A stretch of 48,193 bases of DNA, from contig JBBSEF010000016.1 in NCBI GenBank assembly GCA_038240015.1, positions 1 through 48,193 on the forward strand. The letters run 5' to 3'. The notes under the pieces were generated by a model. The model was not told the DNA's origin, did no database searches, and saw only the letters and a program-made list of their open reading frames with translations. Positions 1-9,005 of this stretch are shown here, one piece after another (the first letter of the stretch is position 1; each line of letters starts with the position of its first letter). A program made the position numbers and the translations under genes. This stretch comes from CAHJXF01 sp038240015. GTDB lineage: Bacteria; Pseudomonadota; Gammaproteobacteria; Burkholderiales; Burkholderiaceae_D.

Positions 1-1428
1 GCGCCGGCGCGGCGTGTGTATTCGGGCGACCCACCGAGCACCGGCGCTATCGGCAGCGTGGTCGTCACCAATCCGCTCGCGCCTCGAACCGTTGATCTGA
101 CGCAAAAGGCAGACGACATCTGGGACCGCATTCGCACCGGCTTCGGCATTCCGAATATCGAATCGCCTATCGTCGCCGAACAACAGGCTTGGTATCTCGC
201 GCATCCCGACTACCTGCGCCGGGCAGTCGATCGCTCCAGCCTCTACCTCTATCACGTCGTTCAAGAGCTCAACAAACGCGGCTTGCCGACCGAGCTCGCG
301 CTGCTTCCTTTTGTCGAGAGCGCATACAACCCGATGGCGTACTCGCGCTCGCATGCGTCGGGCATGTGGCAATTCATTCCGGGTACGGGCAAGGACTACA
401 AGCTCAAGCAGGACTGGTGGCGTGACGAGCGACGCGACGTGATCGCATCGACCGACGCGGCACTCACGTATTTGAAGAACATCTACGAGATGCATGGCGA
501 TTGGCCGCTGGCGCTCGCGTCGTACAACTGGGGCGAAGGCTCGGTCAAGCGCGCGATCGAAAAGAATCAGGCGGCCGGCTTACCCACCGACTACCTGAAT
601 CTCACCATGCCCGACGAGACGCGCAACTATGTACCCAAGCTGCAGGCGTTGAAGAACATCATCGCCAATCCCGCGGCCTTCGGCGTCACGCTTCCGCGGA
701 TCGACAACGAGCCTTACTTCGTCGCGGTGGAACGCAATCGCGATATCGATCTTCGCACCGCCGCGCGACTGGCCAACATGACGCTCGAGGATTTTAAGGC
801 GCTCAATCCATCGTTCAATCGTCCGATCATTCTGGGCGCATCGAACACGCCGTTGCTGGTGCCGGCCGATCGTGCGCGAGAGTTCAAGAACAGCCTCGAC
901 AGTCATGTGCCGCTTGCGACCTGGCAGGCCCATACCGTGACGCGCAAGGAGTCGATCGAGAAGATCGCCGCGTATTACGGAATGACGTCGGCGGCGCTAC
1001 GCGAGGTCAACGGCCTGGGGCCGAAAGCGCGCGTCAGGCAGGGCCAAGCCTTGCTGGTACAGAAGAAAGGCGCGAGCGATGTCAATCTGCGCTTCGCTTC
1101 GTTCACGCCGCCGACCGATGCCGGGACGTTCGCGAACGTGTCCGACACATCGGGCGCAACCTATCAGGTCAAGCGCGGCGACACGCTGTTCTCGATCGCG
1201 CGGCATCTCGGCGTGTCCGCCGATCAGCTTCGATCGTCCAACAAGTTCAAGGGAAATCAGGTCGCGGTGGGACAGCATTTGCATGTTCCCGGCGCCGCTT
1301 CTACGCGTTCGGTGGGCAGAACCGCTGCGGCGAAAGCGAGTGCATCGTCACGGACACGATCGCACAACCTGTCGACGGCACGCCGCATCTCGACGACTAC
1401 AGCGACAAGGAAACACGGAACGCGCTAG
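1..1428 (+). CDS. mltD: Membrane-bound lytic murein transglycosylase D (5' partial)
   Basis: Cleaves the glycan strands of peptidoglycan at the outer membrane or periplasm, forming 1,6-anhydro ends. The reading frame is open from the window edge, so the true start and signal or lipoprotein leader lie upstream; a GTG at 16 is only the first in-frame start. Counting from it, the SLT domain covers about residues 45-200, with catalytic Glu101 in FVESAYNP and the conserved SGMWQF and YNWGEGSV segments. Two LysM domains follow at about 305-350 and 383-428 (second one YQVKRGDTLFSIA), then a basic Ser/Thr/Arg-rich tail of about 40 residues. Domain order and size match MltD. It converges with the TPR gene across a palindromic repeat. 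Identification is secure; only the N-terminus is missing. Confidence 0.93.
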   Translation, partial: APARRVYSGDPPSTGAIGSVVVTNPLAPRTVDLTQKADDIWDRIRTGFGIPNIESPIVAEQQAWYLAHPDYLRRAVDRSSLYLYHVVQELNKRGLPTELALLPFVESAYNPMAYSRSHASGMWQFIPGTGKDYKLKQDWWRDERRDVIASTDAALTYLKNIYEMHGDWPLALASYNWGEGSVKRAIEKNQAAGLPTDYLNLTMPDETRNYVPKLQALKNIIANPAAFGVTLPRIDNEPYFVAVERNRDIDLRTAARLANMTLEDFKALNPSFNRPIILGASNTPLLVPADRAREFKNSLDSHVPLATWQAHTVTRKESIEKIAAYYGMTSAALREVNGLGPKARVRQGQALLVQKKGASDVNLRFASFTPPTDAGTFANVSDTSGATYQVKRGDTLFSIARHLGVSADQLRSSNKFKGNQVAVGQHLHVPGAASTRSVGRTAAAKASASSRTRSHNLSTARRISTTTATRKHGTR

Positions 1429-1481
1429 CGCGCGGCTGCGTGCGCTACCTCGATACTTGACATGTCAAGCATCGGGTCGCT

Positions 1482-1560
1482 GTTTCGTCGTTCCCGCGAG
1501 CGCGGGAATCCAGAGAAGTCAAGACGCGCCGCTGGGTTCCCGCTTTCGCGGGGACGAAAC
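1482..1560. repeat. REP-like palindromic element, copy 1
   Basis: Two arms of about 30 nt (1482-1513 and 1532-1560) are near-perfect inverted copies of each other, each containing an inner mini-palindrome around CCCGCGAGCGCGGG, and enclose about 18 nt. The element lies between the convergent ends of mltD and the TPR gene, where the folded RNA could also end transcription both ways. A second element with the same core (GTTCCCGCGA...GCGGGAATCCAG) is at 21571-21654. This is a dispersed repeat of the kind common in high-GC proteobacteria. Confidence 0.85.
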
Positions 1561-1566
1561 GATGTT

Positions 1567-2787
1567 CTAAGCCGCGCGACGCGCGACCAGACTCCACAGA
1601 CGGGCCAGATCGGCCGCGCCGTCGGTGCCGCCCACCGTCTTGAAGACTTGCAGCGCCTTGGCTTTTTGTCCGGCCTGCAGATAAGCGATGCCTAGATGCA
1701 GCTTGGCATCTTCGGGACGGCGTAGATTGCCCTTCTTGATGCCCTGCTCCATCAACGCGATGCCCTTGGCCGTCTGGCCATATCCCACTTCGTTGTAACC
1801 CGCGGTGACCAGGTTGTTGCCGTCGCGTTCGTTCAACGCGTCGGTCTCGTCTTTCGTCAGCGACGCCTTGCCTTCGGCGAACCGTTTGGTTGCGAGATCG
1901 GCGAGCCGCTTTTGACGATCGACGTCAGCGCCCGCGCCGAGCACCTTGTTCGCATAGCCCTGATCGACCACCTTCTTGGCCTCGGCCGTGTAGTCGTCGC
2001 CCAGCGCCATCTGCGCCATTTCCATATAGTCCTTCGAGCCACCCATCAGGCCCGAAGCGAGCTTGAGCCGATAGACGTCGAGCAGCAGCCGGTCTGAAAA
2101 GCCGCTCTTGGTCTGGACACGATCGAGCAGGCTCTGCCAGTACTCCCTCTTGGGATAGTAGGTGGCGAGCTTCTCGAGAACGAAGATGTAGCCCGTGTTG
2201 TCCTTGGTCTTCTGATAGCAATTGCCCAGCATGCCGAGTTGATCCTCGGACGGCGCACGGCCGGCGGCCTCGTCCGACTGGATGGCCCCTTGCAATGTCC
2301 GCGCCACGGCACCGCAGTCGCCCGCCTGGTAATAGGATTGAAGCAGCAAGGTACGCACCGTGGGATCGGTGCCGCCTTCCTTCAAGTAACGCTGATACCA
2401 GGTGGCGGCGTTGCCGAATTCGCGCTGCGTGTAGTACGCGTTGGCGACAGACTGCACCAGCGGCAGTTGCTGCGACGCCGGCAGCCTGCCGCTGGAGAGC
2501 AGGCTGGTCATGGTCGACAAGTCGCCCGATTGCGAGGCGATGGAAAGGCGCATGCGGTCGATGGTCGCCTGCTCGCCGGCAGTCTTGTTCGAGGCGTTGT
2601 CGGCTTCGCGCGCCTTGGCCGCAGCGTCGGCAAAGCGTCGCGCCTTCAACGCGTCGGCTGCCTGCTGCAGCGGTCGGCCTACTTCGGGTCGCACCGACTG
2701 CGCGCCCGCGTCGCAGGCGATGCCATAGAGACCCAGTGAGCAGACGAGTGCGGCAACCGCTTTGATGATGAGCTTCAATTCGAACAT
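1567..2787 (-). CDS. Exported tetratricopeptide-repeat protein of the TonB operon
   Basis: A 406-residue protein with an N-terminal hydrophobic signal sequence (about residues 8-29, AGA-like cleavage region) followed by helical TPR/Sel1-like repeats over nearly the whole chain, e.g. alternating ALKARRFADAAAKAREAD and QREFGNAATWYQRYLKEGG. The C-terminus has a clear TPR pair (DAKLHLGIAYLQAGQKAKAL). No catalytic motif is seen. It is the last gene of tonB-exbB-exbD-exbD-TPR, 44 nt after the second exbD, so it probably acts in the periplasm as a scaffold or partner of this TonB system; this role is inferred from position only. The start ATG at 2787 is preceded at a short distance by AGGAT (AAAAGGATGTCGAG). 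Confidence 0.85.
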   Translation of the reverse strand: MFELKLIIKAVAALVCSLGLYGIACDAGAQSVRPEVGRPLQQAADALKARRFADAAAKAREADNASNKTAGEQATIDRMRLSIASQSGDLSTMTSLLSSGRLPASQQLPLVQSVANAYYTQREFGNAATWYQRYLKEGGTDPTVRTLLLQSYYQAGDCGAVARTLQGAIQSDEAAGRAPSEDQLGMLGNCYQKTKDNTGYIFVLEKLATYYPKREYWQSLLDRVQTKSGFSDRLLLDVYRLKLASGLMGGSKDYMEMAQMALGDDYTAEAKKVVDQGYANKVLGAGADVDRQKRLADLATKRFAEGKASLTKDETDALNERDGNNLVTAGYNEVGYGQTAKGIALMEQGIKKGNLRRPEDAKLHLGIAYLQAGQKAKALQVFKTVGGTDGAADLARLWSLVARRAA

Positions 2788-2831
2788 CTCGACATCCTTT
2801 TACCTGCCCGCATGCGTTATTCGAGACTGAC

Positions 2832-3263
2832 TCAATTAATGAACTGTTCGTTGCCGACGATGCCGATCTTGGTCAATCCCAATCGCTGCGCCGAACCCAT
2901 CACCGCTGCGACCGAACGATAGGCGACCAGCTTGTTGGGACGAATGTGAACTTCGGGTTGCACCGCCTGCGCGACAGCGGACTGCATTTTCGCTTCGAGC
3001 GCCGCACGGCTGGGCAGCGCTTCGCCGTTCCACACCACCGTTCCATCGAAGTCGATATCGAGCTGCACGACTTCCGGAGGCGTGGGAGGCGGCGGTGGAT
3101 TGCCGGCCGGCAGGTTGAGGTTGATCGCATGCAACTGAATCGGGATGGTGATGATCAACATGATCAGAAGCACCAGCATCACGTCGATCAGCGGCGTGGT
3201 GTTGATGTCCACCATTACTTCGGGTTCGCCCGACGCGCTCGATGAACCGATGTTCATTGACAT
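2832..3263 (-). CDS. exbD: ExbD/TolR-family biopolymer transport protein (second copy)
   Basis: A 143-residue inner-membrane protein. A short cytoplasmic head leads into one transmembrane helix with the ExbD hallmark INTTPLIDVMLVLLIMLIIT, whose Asp is the proton-translocating residue. A proline-rich stretch (GNPPPPPTPPEVV) and a periplasmic domain of about 85 residues follow. It couples proton motive force to TonB together with ExbB. It starts 25 nt after the preceding exbD. The two ExbD proteins differ clearly outside the membrane motif, so they are not a recent duplication. Paired exbD genes in one operon are known from other TonB loci, for example in xanthomonads, where the second copy serves only some receptors. 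Confidence 0.93.
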   Translation of the reverse strand: MSMNIGSSSASGEPEVMVDINTTPLIDVMLVLLIMLIITIPIQLHAINLNLPAGNPPPPPTPPEVVQLDIDFDGTVVWNGEALPSRAALEAKMQSAVAQAVQPEVHIRPNKLVAYRSVAAVMGSAQRLGLTKIGIVGNEQFIN

Positions 3264-3288
3264 GGAAATTATTCTCCGGCTACTGATT

Positions 3289-3714
3289 TCAAACGCGTGG
3301 TGGCGGCTCGGTGATGAAGCCGATCTTCACGATGCCCGCGCGCTGGCAAGCGAACACCACCTTGCCGACATACTCGTAGCGCGCACCGCCGTCACCACGA
3401 ATCTGAATTTCGGGCTGCGGCGTGAGGACCGAGACCGTCTTCAATCGCGCGACCAACGCCTCGTTGCCGGCAACCTTTTGTTCGTTCCAGAAAACGTCGC
3501 CGTCCTTGTTGACCGAGAGAACGACGTTCTCGGGCTTGGTCTGACGCGGCAGGACGGTTTCCTTAGGCAACTGCACCGGTACCGTGTGCGTGACGACCGG
3601 AATCGTGATCAGAAAGATGATCAGCAGCACCAGCATCACGTCGACCAGCGGCGTGGTGTTGATGGACGAGACGACTTCGTCATCGTCTTCGGCCTCTCCC
3701 ACGGTCATCGACAT
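3289..3714 (-). CDS. exbD: ExbD/TolR-family biopolymer transport protein (first copy)
   Basis: A 141-residue ExbD. Acidic N-terminus (GEAEDDDEVV), then the membrane helix motif INTTPLVDVMLVLLIIFLIT with the conserved proton-carrying Asp, then a periplasmic domain ending in a Pro/Arg tail. It starts 3 nt after the exbB stop codon, so the two are almost certainly translationally coupled. Its partners are ExbB upstream and TonB at the head of the operon. The family assignment is unambiguous; which TonB-dependent receptors it serves cannot be read from sequence, although two lie immediately upstream on the same strand. Confidence 0.94.
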   Translation of the reverse strand: MSMTVGEAEDDDEVVSSINTTPLVDVMLVLLIIFLITIPVVTHTVPVQLPKETVLPRQTKPENVVLSVNKDGDVFWNEQKVAGNEALVARLKTVSVLTPQPEIQIRGDGGARYEYVGKVVFACQRAGIVKIGFITEPPPRV

Positions 3715-3717
3715 GGC

Positions 3718-4701
3718 TCAGCTCGCTCGCGAAACCGCAGCCGTGCGCGACCCGCTCGCAGCCAGCGATGCGTTTGCAGCCAGCGGCTCGTTCGACGCGA
3801 TGCGCGTCGTGCCGCCGCCCAGAAGAACCGAGTGCAAATCGGAGCCGAAAGCGCGCACCCGCTCCATGCCGGTCTTGTTGCGGCGAACCAGCCAGTTGTA
3901 GCCGAGCACCGCAGGCACCGCGACCGCGAGACCGAAGGCCGTCATGATCAGCGATTCGCCCACCGGACCCGCGACCTTGTCGATCGAAGCCTGACCGGCG
4001 ATGCCGATCGCAGTCAAGGCGCCGTAGATACCCCACACCGTGCCAAACAGTCCCACGAACGGAGCGGTCGAGCCGACCGTGGCGAGGAACGCGAGACCGT
4101 CCTGCAAACGGTTCTGCACGTTTTCCACTGCGCGTTGGATCGACATCGTGACCCAGGTATTGAGATCGATATCGCCAAGCAAACCTTCGTGGCGTTCGGT
4201 CGCCTGCATGCCCGACTCGGCGATGAAGCGGAAAGGGCTGCCGTCTTTCAGAGTCGTGGTTCCCTGAACCACAGAAGGCGCGTTCCAGAATGACTTGTTC
4301 GCATCCTTGGCCTGCTTCATCAGCTTGGTCTGTTCGATCAGCTTGGTCACGATGATGTACCAGCTTCCCATCGACATGATCACGAGGATGATCAGCGTAG
4401 TCTTGGCGATCCAGTCGCCGCCTTTCCAGAGCGCCTCGAGGCCATAGGGATTGGCGACCGACTCGCTTGTCGGACCGGATGCATTCGCGACATCCGTTTT
4501 TGCAGCGCCAGCATCGGTGGGAGCCGCGGGAATAGCGGGCAGCGTGGCAGCAGGCGGCGCCGCGGCAGGATCCGTCGCTGCGGGAGTCGTGACCGGCGCG
4601 GGCGCTTGCGCCGAAGCGACTTGCGCCAATCCAAGGCTGCCGAGCAGCGCTGTAAACATCCATGCGAACATCAGGGCTCGCAGTCGGTTGGTGAATTTCA
4701 T
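3718..4701 (-). CDS. exbB: ExbB/TolQ/MotA-family proton channel subunit with signal peptide
   Basis: A 327-residue ExbB. Unlike short enteric ExbB it has an N-terminal cleavable signal (residues 1-31, ending ASAQA) and an Ala/Pro-rich periplasmic stretch of about 55 residues before the first membrane helix (TLIILVIMSMGSWYIIV). The other two helices are in FLATVGSTAPFVGLFGTVWG and ESLIMTAFGLAVAVPAVLGY, which are the conserved MotA/TolQ/ExbB segments. With ExbD it forms the inner-membrane motor that energises TonB. The long exported N-terminus is typical of ExbB1-type proteins in beta- and gammaproteobacteria. The Ala/Ser-rich C-terminal tail (about 30 residues) is low-complexity and probably disordered. 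Confidence 0.94.
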   Translation of the reverse strand: MKFTNRLRALMFAWMFTALLGSLGLAQVASAQAPAPVTTPAATDPAAAPPAATLPAIPAAPTDAGAAKTDVANASGPTSESVANPYGLEALWKGGDWIAKTTLIILVIMSMGSWYIIVTKLIEQTKLMKQAKDANKSFWNAPSVVQGTTTLKDGSPFRFIAESGMQATERHEGLLGDIDLNTWVTMSIQRAVENVQNRLQDGLAFLATVGSTAPFVGLFGTVWGIYGALTAIGIAGQASIDKVAGPVGESLIMTAFGLAVAVPAVLGYNWLVRRNKTGMERVRAFGSDLHSVLLGGGTTRIASNEPLAANASLAASGSRTAAVSRAS

Positions 4702-4798
4702 CGTCTCTCCAATGTAGAAGCTGTCTTCGATGCGGGCGACGCCGCATCTTCAATTTGCATTCGGCGCGCCGCGCACCTGCGTCAAAAATTGCTTACGC

Positions 4799-4839
4799 AA
4801 TCGGTCTCTCGAATCGGTCTCTCGAATCGGTCTCTCGAA
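4799..4839. repeat. Three perfect 13-bp tandem repeats after tonB
   Basis: The unit TCGGTCTCTCGAA occurs three times head to tail at 4801-4839, with two further matching bases on the left. It starts 6 nt downstream of the tonB stop codon in the tonB-exbB gap. No function is evident; it may vary in copy number by slippage. Confidence 0.9.
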
Positions 4840-4845
4840 CAGAAC

Positions 4846-5499
4846 TCATTCCCGCTTGAAGGAGAAGGGAATTTCAAACACGATGTCCTTCCCTTGCCCA
4901 ACGCAATGCAACTCGCGGACCACTGCGGACGCCGCACGGGCGAACGATCGGTGCGTACTGTTGACCGTCGTGATGTCCTTGACTTCACCGCCGGGTCCGA
5001 CGGTGAAGCGAACCAAGGCCTCGCCGCGCTCTATACCTTCCTTGATGGCGTCGCGCGGATAGGCGCTATCGCCAAGCGCTTTCGAATAATTCGGGCAAGC
5101 GGTGCGGGCCGATGTCGCAGGTGGCGCAGCGGCGGGCGCGGGTTGCTCGACCGGCGCGCGAACCGCGATCGGCGGCGCTTCCGGCGGTGGGGTATTGGTC
5201 GTGGCCGTGATGACGTTCGGCGGCGGCGGCACGTTGACCTGCACTTCGGGCGGCGGAATATAAGGCGGCGGCGGTGCAATGAATTTCGGCGGCGGCGGCA
5301 ACTGCACCTCGGGTGGAGGCGGAGGCGGTGGCTTGATCTCTTCGATGATCTGGGTCTCGAGCGGCTTCTTGATGACCGCGACGACCTTGCGAGCCAAGCC
5401 ACTGACCAGCGCATAGATCAGGACGATATGCAGGAGAGTGACAACAACGATGCCGACCAGATGTTTGCCCGGATTTCGCTGCTGCTGCGCGTAGTCCAT
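4846..5499 (-). CDS. tonB: TonB-family energy transducer
   Basis: A 217-residue TonB. One N-terminal membrane anchor (GIVVVTLLHIVLIYALVSGL), a long periplasmic proline-rich spacer with runs such as PPPPPPPEVQLPPPPKF, and a C-terminal TonB domain of about 85 residues (YPRDAIKEGIERGEALVRF, GGEVKDITTV) that contacts TonB boxes of receptors. The start chosen is ATG 5499, preceded by GGAG at a good distance; a longer in-frame extension to 5622 has no membrane or TonB character. It is the first gene of the operon with exbB, exbD, exbD and the TPR gene, and sits next to two TonB-dependent receptors on the same strand. Confidence 0.93.
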   Translation of the reverse strand: MDYAQQQRNPGKHLVGIVVVTLLHIVLIYALVSGLARKVVAVIKKPLETQIIEEIKPPPPPPPEVQLPPPPKFIAPPPPYIPPPEVQVNVPPPPNVITATTNTPPPEAPPIAVRAPVEQPAPAAAPPATSARTACPNYSKALGDSAYPRDAIKEGIERGEALVRFTVGPGGEVKDITTVNSTHRSFARAASAVVRELHCVGQGKDIVFEIPFSFKRE

Positions 5500-5808
5500 A
5501 GTGATCAACTCCAGAACGCTTTCGATTGTGGCAAAGGCGCACCCGTTCGCCCGGGCGATTAGATGAACCATCGCCATCACAGCAGGCCATCCTTGTGGGA
5601 AGGCCGATGAGAAAGCGCGCAATACTACACCAATCGCCGGGCGTGAAATCTATTCGAAATGAGAAAGCGAGGGACGCGCCGACTTCCTTTTTTACGGTTT
5701 CGCTACGGCGCAGTTTCAAAAGAAGGAACGATCATAGATCGAATGAATTCGCGTGGGTCATAAGCTAAGTTCTGATTAGAGGCGTGTACGCATCGTCAGC
5801 GCGCTCGC
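5500..5808. other. Intergenic region upstream of tonB
   Basis: About 310 nt without a credible gene. On the minus strand TAGTAT (5622-5627) could be a -10 box, with TTTCAC (5643-5648) as a weak -35 at a short 15-nt spacing; the leader would then be about 115 nt. The stretch 5700-5780 is AT-richer than its surroundings. No clear Fur or other operator could be identified by eye. Confidence 0.3.
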
Positions 5809-5838
5809 AAAAAAAAACCCGCAGGCAAGACCTGCGGG
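5809..5838 (-). terminator. Rho-independent terminator of the first TonB-dependent receptor
   Basis: A perfect 8-bp stem (CCCGCAGG 5818-5825 with CCTGCGGG 5831-5838) with a 5-nt loop is followed on the minus strand by nine T residues (A-run 5809-5817 on the plus strand). It starts 20 nt after the receptor stop codon and separates the receptor from the tonB operon. Confidence 0.93.
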
Positions 5839-5857
5839 CTTGAATTGCTTGAACGCT

Positions 5858-8704
5858 TTATTTAAACGCGTATCCGATACGGCCGTAAACAAAACGTCCG
5901 CGTGGCTCGGCATACGACGAGTCGTATCCAGACTGGAAGAAGCCCTGCCCACCAATGTTGGAATAAGGCGGGTCCTTGTCGAAGATGTTCTTCACACCGA
6001 GCGTCAGCCTGAAGCCCTTGAATCCAAGGTACGAACCTTGAAGGTCGAAGGTTTCATAGACACCCACGCGACGAGTCTCTCCAGTGATCGTGCTGGGGAA
6101 ATCGGTGTAAGCAGCCTGGAAGTTTTGGACCGCAATCGCATTCCAAGGGCCGTAATCCCAACTCACGTTCGCCGTGTGCTTGTAGCGCGGAACGACAGAA
6201 CCTGCATTGTTCGCCGCATTTGCAACCACACCGGTGTAAGAACCATCGTCGTTCTGCAGGTCGTAGCGCGTGAAGTAGGTGCCATTGAGACCGAAGGTAT
6301 AACTGCCGAAGCTGCTGGTCGGCACACGCAGTTTCAAATCGATGTCGATACCCTCAACGCGAGCATTGAACTGATTCTGGTTTTGCTGGTTGACCGAAAT
6401 GATCTGGCCAGGCAAGCCGCCCGATGGAGCAGCGCGTGTAATCAGGTTCGCAAACTGCGCAGCGTGTGCGGCGTCTTGCAGGATCGTCGGAGCGCCCGGA
6501 CCACCGATCACGATCTGATTTTTCAAATAGATATTGAAGTAGTCGAGGCCCACGTGCACGTTGTTGGTCGGCTCGAGGATGAATCCGAAGGTCTTGGCCA
6601 ACGTCTTCTCGGGAGTCAGAGCAGCATTGCCACCGTTCGAGGTCGGGAATTGCGTGGCGCAATCGAGTGAACTGCCGGTCACAGGACAACGGATCGGATC
6701 GTTAAGACCGTTTTGCGAGACGCCGGTTGTGTTCGGCGCGAACAACTCGTCCAGTGACGGTGCACGGAAACCCGTGCCGATAGACCCACGCAGCAAGAAC
6801 TCCTTGACCGGTTGCCAACGCAGCGACGCCTTGGGATTGACCGTGTTGCCGACGCCCTGATAGTTGTCGTACCGAACGGCGACATCGCCTTCGAGACCCT
6901 TGAGGATCGGGACATTGACTTCAGCGAACACGGCCTCTACGTTGCGTGACTTGCCCACATCGAGGAAGTTGCCGCCATACCCCGACACATCGCCGGTCGC
7001 AACCGCGGTGCTGGCCTTGAAATCATATTTTTCCTTGCGGACATCGCCGCCGACGGCGAATGAAACCGGGCCTGCGGGAAGAGTGAACACCTCACGCGAT
7101 GCCTTGCCATTGATGCTCGCAATGCTGGTCTTCGAGTTGAACGCCTCGCCGGTGAAGTTCGTCGCCAGGATCTGTTGCTGAACCGCAGCCGAGCTCGGTC
7201 CGAAAGGATTCACCACACCGCTATTGAGCAGGGGAAGCAATTTCGAAAGCAGCGGATAACCACTGAACGTATTCTCCGAAACGCGGCTTTCGGTATACAG
7301 GAAGCCCACGTCGTAATCCCAACTGTACGCGTTACCCTGGAGACCGAGGACGAATCGTGCGGCCTTGTTCTCATCCCTGATTCCGCGCAAACCGTTTTCG
7401 AAGGAACGATAACGAAGATCGATCGGAGAGCCCGCCAAGCCCGAATCCGCCGCAAATTTGGTCGGATAGTAGGGGCTGGTCGTCGGAAGCAAGAAGGTCG
7501 TTTTACCGAACAAGTTGGCGACGAAGTCCGGCGCATACTTGAGCGTTGTTCCGTACCCCTTGATCAACGCGGCCAACTGAGGCGTATACGGATTGGTCGC
7601 ATTGAGGGCGAACTGATCCGAAACGGGCGTCGGCTGAATCGTGGTCTTGATGACGTTGCGCGAACCGTTCAATTCCGCATAGACGCTATTGTTCGCATCG
7701 ATTGCAAAGCGCGCCTGAATGCCGGCGCTTGCGCGCTGCTGCTCTGGATTCAGGGCCACATAAGGCGCCGGATCGAAGCGGCAACGATTTTGCGCCATCA
7801 GAGGATCGGCGACTGAAGGCGAGCAATTGGTGAATCCAAAGGTCGGGTAGGTTCCGTTGGCGACTTGCGGCGCGAATGTGGGCGAAAGAAAGTTTCGCGC
7901 CGCGCCGCCCGCATTGGCGATATTGGCCGGATAGGTATTGCCCGAGGTCGTGTCGTTGCCAGCACCTACATTGATGGATGTATTGGCGAAATTGCGCTGA
8001 CGTCCGAAGATCGCGTCTTCCTTCGAGTAAGCAGCATTGATCATGACGTTGAAGCGATCTTTTTGCAGATCGCCGAAACCGACCAACGCGTTGCCGTCAT
8101 ATACGCGGCCGTCACCGCCGTGCGTGCTTTGACCATAGCCCACGTTCACTTCGGCGCCGGTGTAGTCCTTGCGCAAAATGAAGTTGATCACGCCGGCCAC
8201 CGCCTCGCTGCCGTAAATGGCAGACGCGCCATCCTTGAGCACTTCGACGCGCTCGATCGCCGAAATCGGAATGCTGTTGACGTCGACCGACGCCGCGCCG
8301 CCGCCGCCGGCTATGCTGCCGAACGGCGCGATTCTGCGTCCGTTCACCAGAACGAGAGTGCGCTTGGAGCCCAGACCGCGCAACGACACCGTCGACGCGC
8401 CGCTCGTGGTCGCACCGGAGGCATTGGAAACCTGCAGCGCGCCCGTGGTGTTGGTCGCGGAGATTGTCTTCAAAAGCTGTTCCGTGTTTTGAGGAGCAAG
8501 CCTGTTGATTTCTTCGCGAGTAATAATTTGAACCGGTAATGCGGTCTCGGCATCGATACGCTTGATTGAAGATCCCGTAACTTCGACTTTCTCTCCGCGC
8601 TGTACGTCCTGCGCGTAGCCTGGGAGCGTAATCAGCGCCAGTCCGGCGACTCCGCCGCCAAAAGCAACGCGCAGGCAACGCGCGATAGGTACTTCTTTAA
8701 ACAT
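5858..8704 (-). CDS. TonB-dependent outer-membrane receptor
   Basis: A 948-residue ligand-gated porin. Signal peptide at residues 1-31 (ending GYAQ), a TonB-box-like start at EKVEVTGSSIKRID, the plug domain (PVQIITREEINRL, LRGLGSKRTLVLVNGRRIA, IERVEVLKDGASAIYGSEAVAGVINFIL), then a 22-strand beta-barrel ending in RFVYGRIGYAFK. Length and plug type fit the large receptors of beta- and gammaproteobacteria that import siderophores, oligosaccharides or peptides; the substrate cannot be told. ATG 8704 has AAGGGG upstream. It lies between a second receptor and the tonB/exbBD operon and has its own terminator. Similarity to the second receptor is strongest in the plug, as expected for distant paralogues. 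Confidence 0.93.
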   Translation of the reverse strand: MFKEVPIARCLRVAFGGGVAGLALITLPGYAQDVQRGEKVEVTGSSIKRIDAETALPVQIITREEINRLAPQNTEQLLKTISATNTTGALQVSNASGATTSGASTVSLRGLGSKRTLVLVNGRRIAPFGSIAGGGGAASVDVNSIPISAIERVEVLKDGASAIYGSEAVAGVINFILRKDYTGAEVNVGYGQSTHGGDGRVYDGNALVGFGDLQKDRFNVMINAAYSKEDAIFGRQRNFANTSINVGAGNDTTSGNTYPANIANAGGAARNFLSPTFAPQVANGTYPTFGFTNCSPSVADPLMAQNRCRFDPAPYVALNPEQQRASAGIQARFAIDANNSVYAELNGSRNVIKTTIQPTPVSDQFALNATNPYTPQLAALIKGYGTTLKYAPDFVANLFGKTTFLLPTTSPYYPTKFAADSGLAGSPIDLRYRSFENGLRGIRDENKAARFVLGLQGNAYSWDYDVGFLYTESRVSENTFSGYPLLSKLLPLLNSGVVNPFGPSSAAVQQQILATNFTGEAFNSKTSIASINGKASREVFTLPAGPVSFAVGGDVRKEKYDFKASTAVATGDVSGYGGNFLDVGKSRNVEAVFAEVNVPILKGLEGDVAVRYDNYQGVGNTVNPKASLRWQPVKEFLLRGSIGTGFRAPSLDELFAPNTTGVSQNGLNDPIRCPVTGSSLDCATQFPTSNGGNAALTPEKTLAKTFGFILEPTNNVHVGLDYFNIYLKNQIVIGGPGAPTILQDAAHAAQFANLITRAAPSGGLPGQIISVNQQNQNQFNARVEGIDIDLKLRVPTSSFGSYTFGLNGTYFTRYDLQNDDGSYTGVVANAANNAGSVVPRYKHTANVSWDYGPWNAIAVQNFQAAYTDFPSTITGETRRVGVYETFDLQGSYLGFKGFRLTLGVKNIFDKDPPYSNIGGQGFFQSGYDSSYAEPRGRFVYGRIGYAFK

Positions 8705-8963
8705 AGCTACCCCTTCGATAACGGTTGGAATCGACGGCGAGGGACATCGCCCATCAAAGCATTGGTAAGGCTTTCGTGATTGGGTGCAACGGAATCTCTC
8801 GAATCCTTACTACTCTTTTAGTCTAGCCAACTTCCTTTCGCGACCGAAGCAAAAGGTCGCGGAAACGCGCAAAGCGCGGATTTTGCGTCGTTCGTGTTGG
8901 GTTTTTGCGACGAATGCGCGGTTGATGGGTCACCCTGTAACAAACCTACGCATGCGCGCCGAC
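8705..8963. other. Intergenic region upstream of the first receptor
   Basis: About 260 nt with no credible gene. It must hold the minus-strand promoter of the receptor starting at 8704, but no convincing -35/-10 pair stands out. The right-hand end carries the terminator of the next receptor. Confidence 0.4.
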
Positions 8964-8965
8964 AA

Positions 8966-8989
8966 AAAAGCCCGCCGAAGCGGGCTTTT
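8966..8989 (-). terminator. Rho-independent terminator of the second receptor
   Basis: Stem GCCCGC (8970-8975) with GCGGGC (8980-8985), loop CGAA, flanked by A-run 8964-8969 and T-run 8986-8989. On the minus strand it lies just after the receptor stop at 9006 and ends in a T-run. Confidence 0.9.
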
Positions 8990-9005
8990 CGATACGACTA
9001 ACGAT

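Noticed and set aside
3145..4293. Long plus-strand open frame opposite exbD and exbB
   Set aside because: It is antisense to three secure ExbD/ExbB reading frames, and its Arg/His/Asp-rich translation has no domain or ribosome-binding site; a high-GC shadow frame.
4799..4839. Tandem repeats as a CRISPR array
   Set aside because: The 13-bp units are directly adjacent with no spacers, and no cas genes are present.
5840..6670. Plus-strand frames opposite the receptors (also 7175-7816, 7865-8539 and 10614-11669)
   Set aside because: Antisense to well-supported TonB-dependent receptors; composition is that of reverse-strand shadows.
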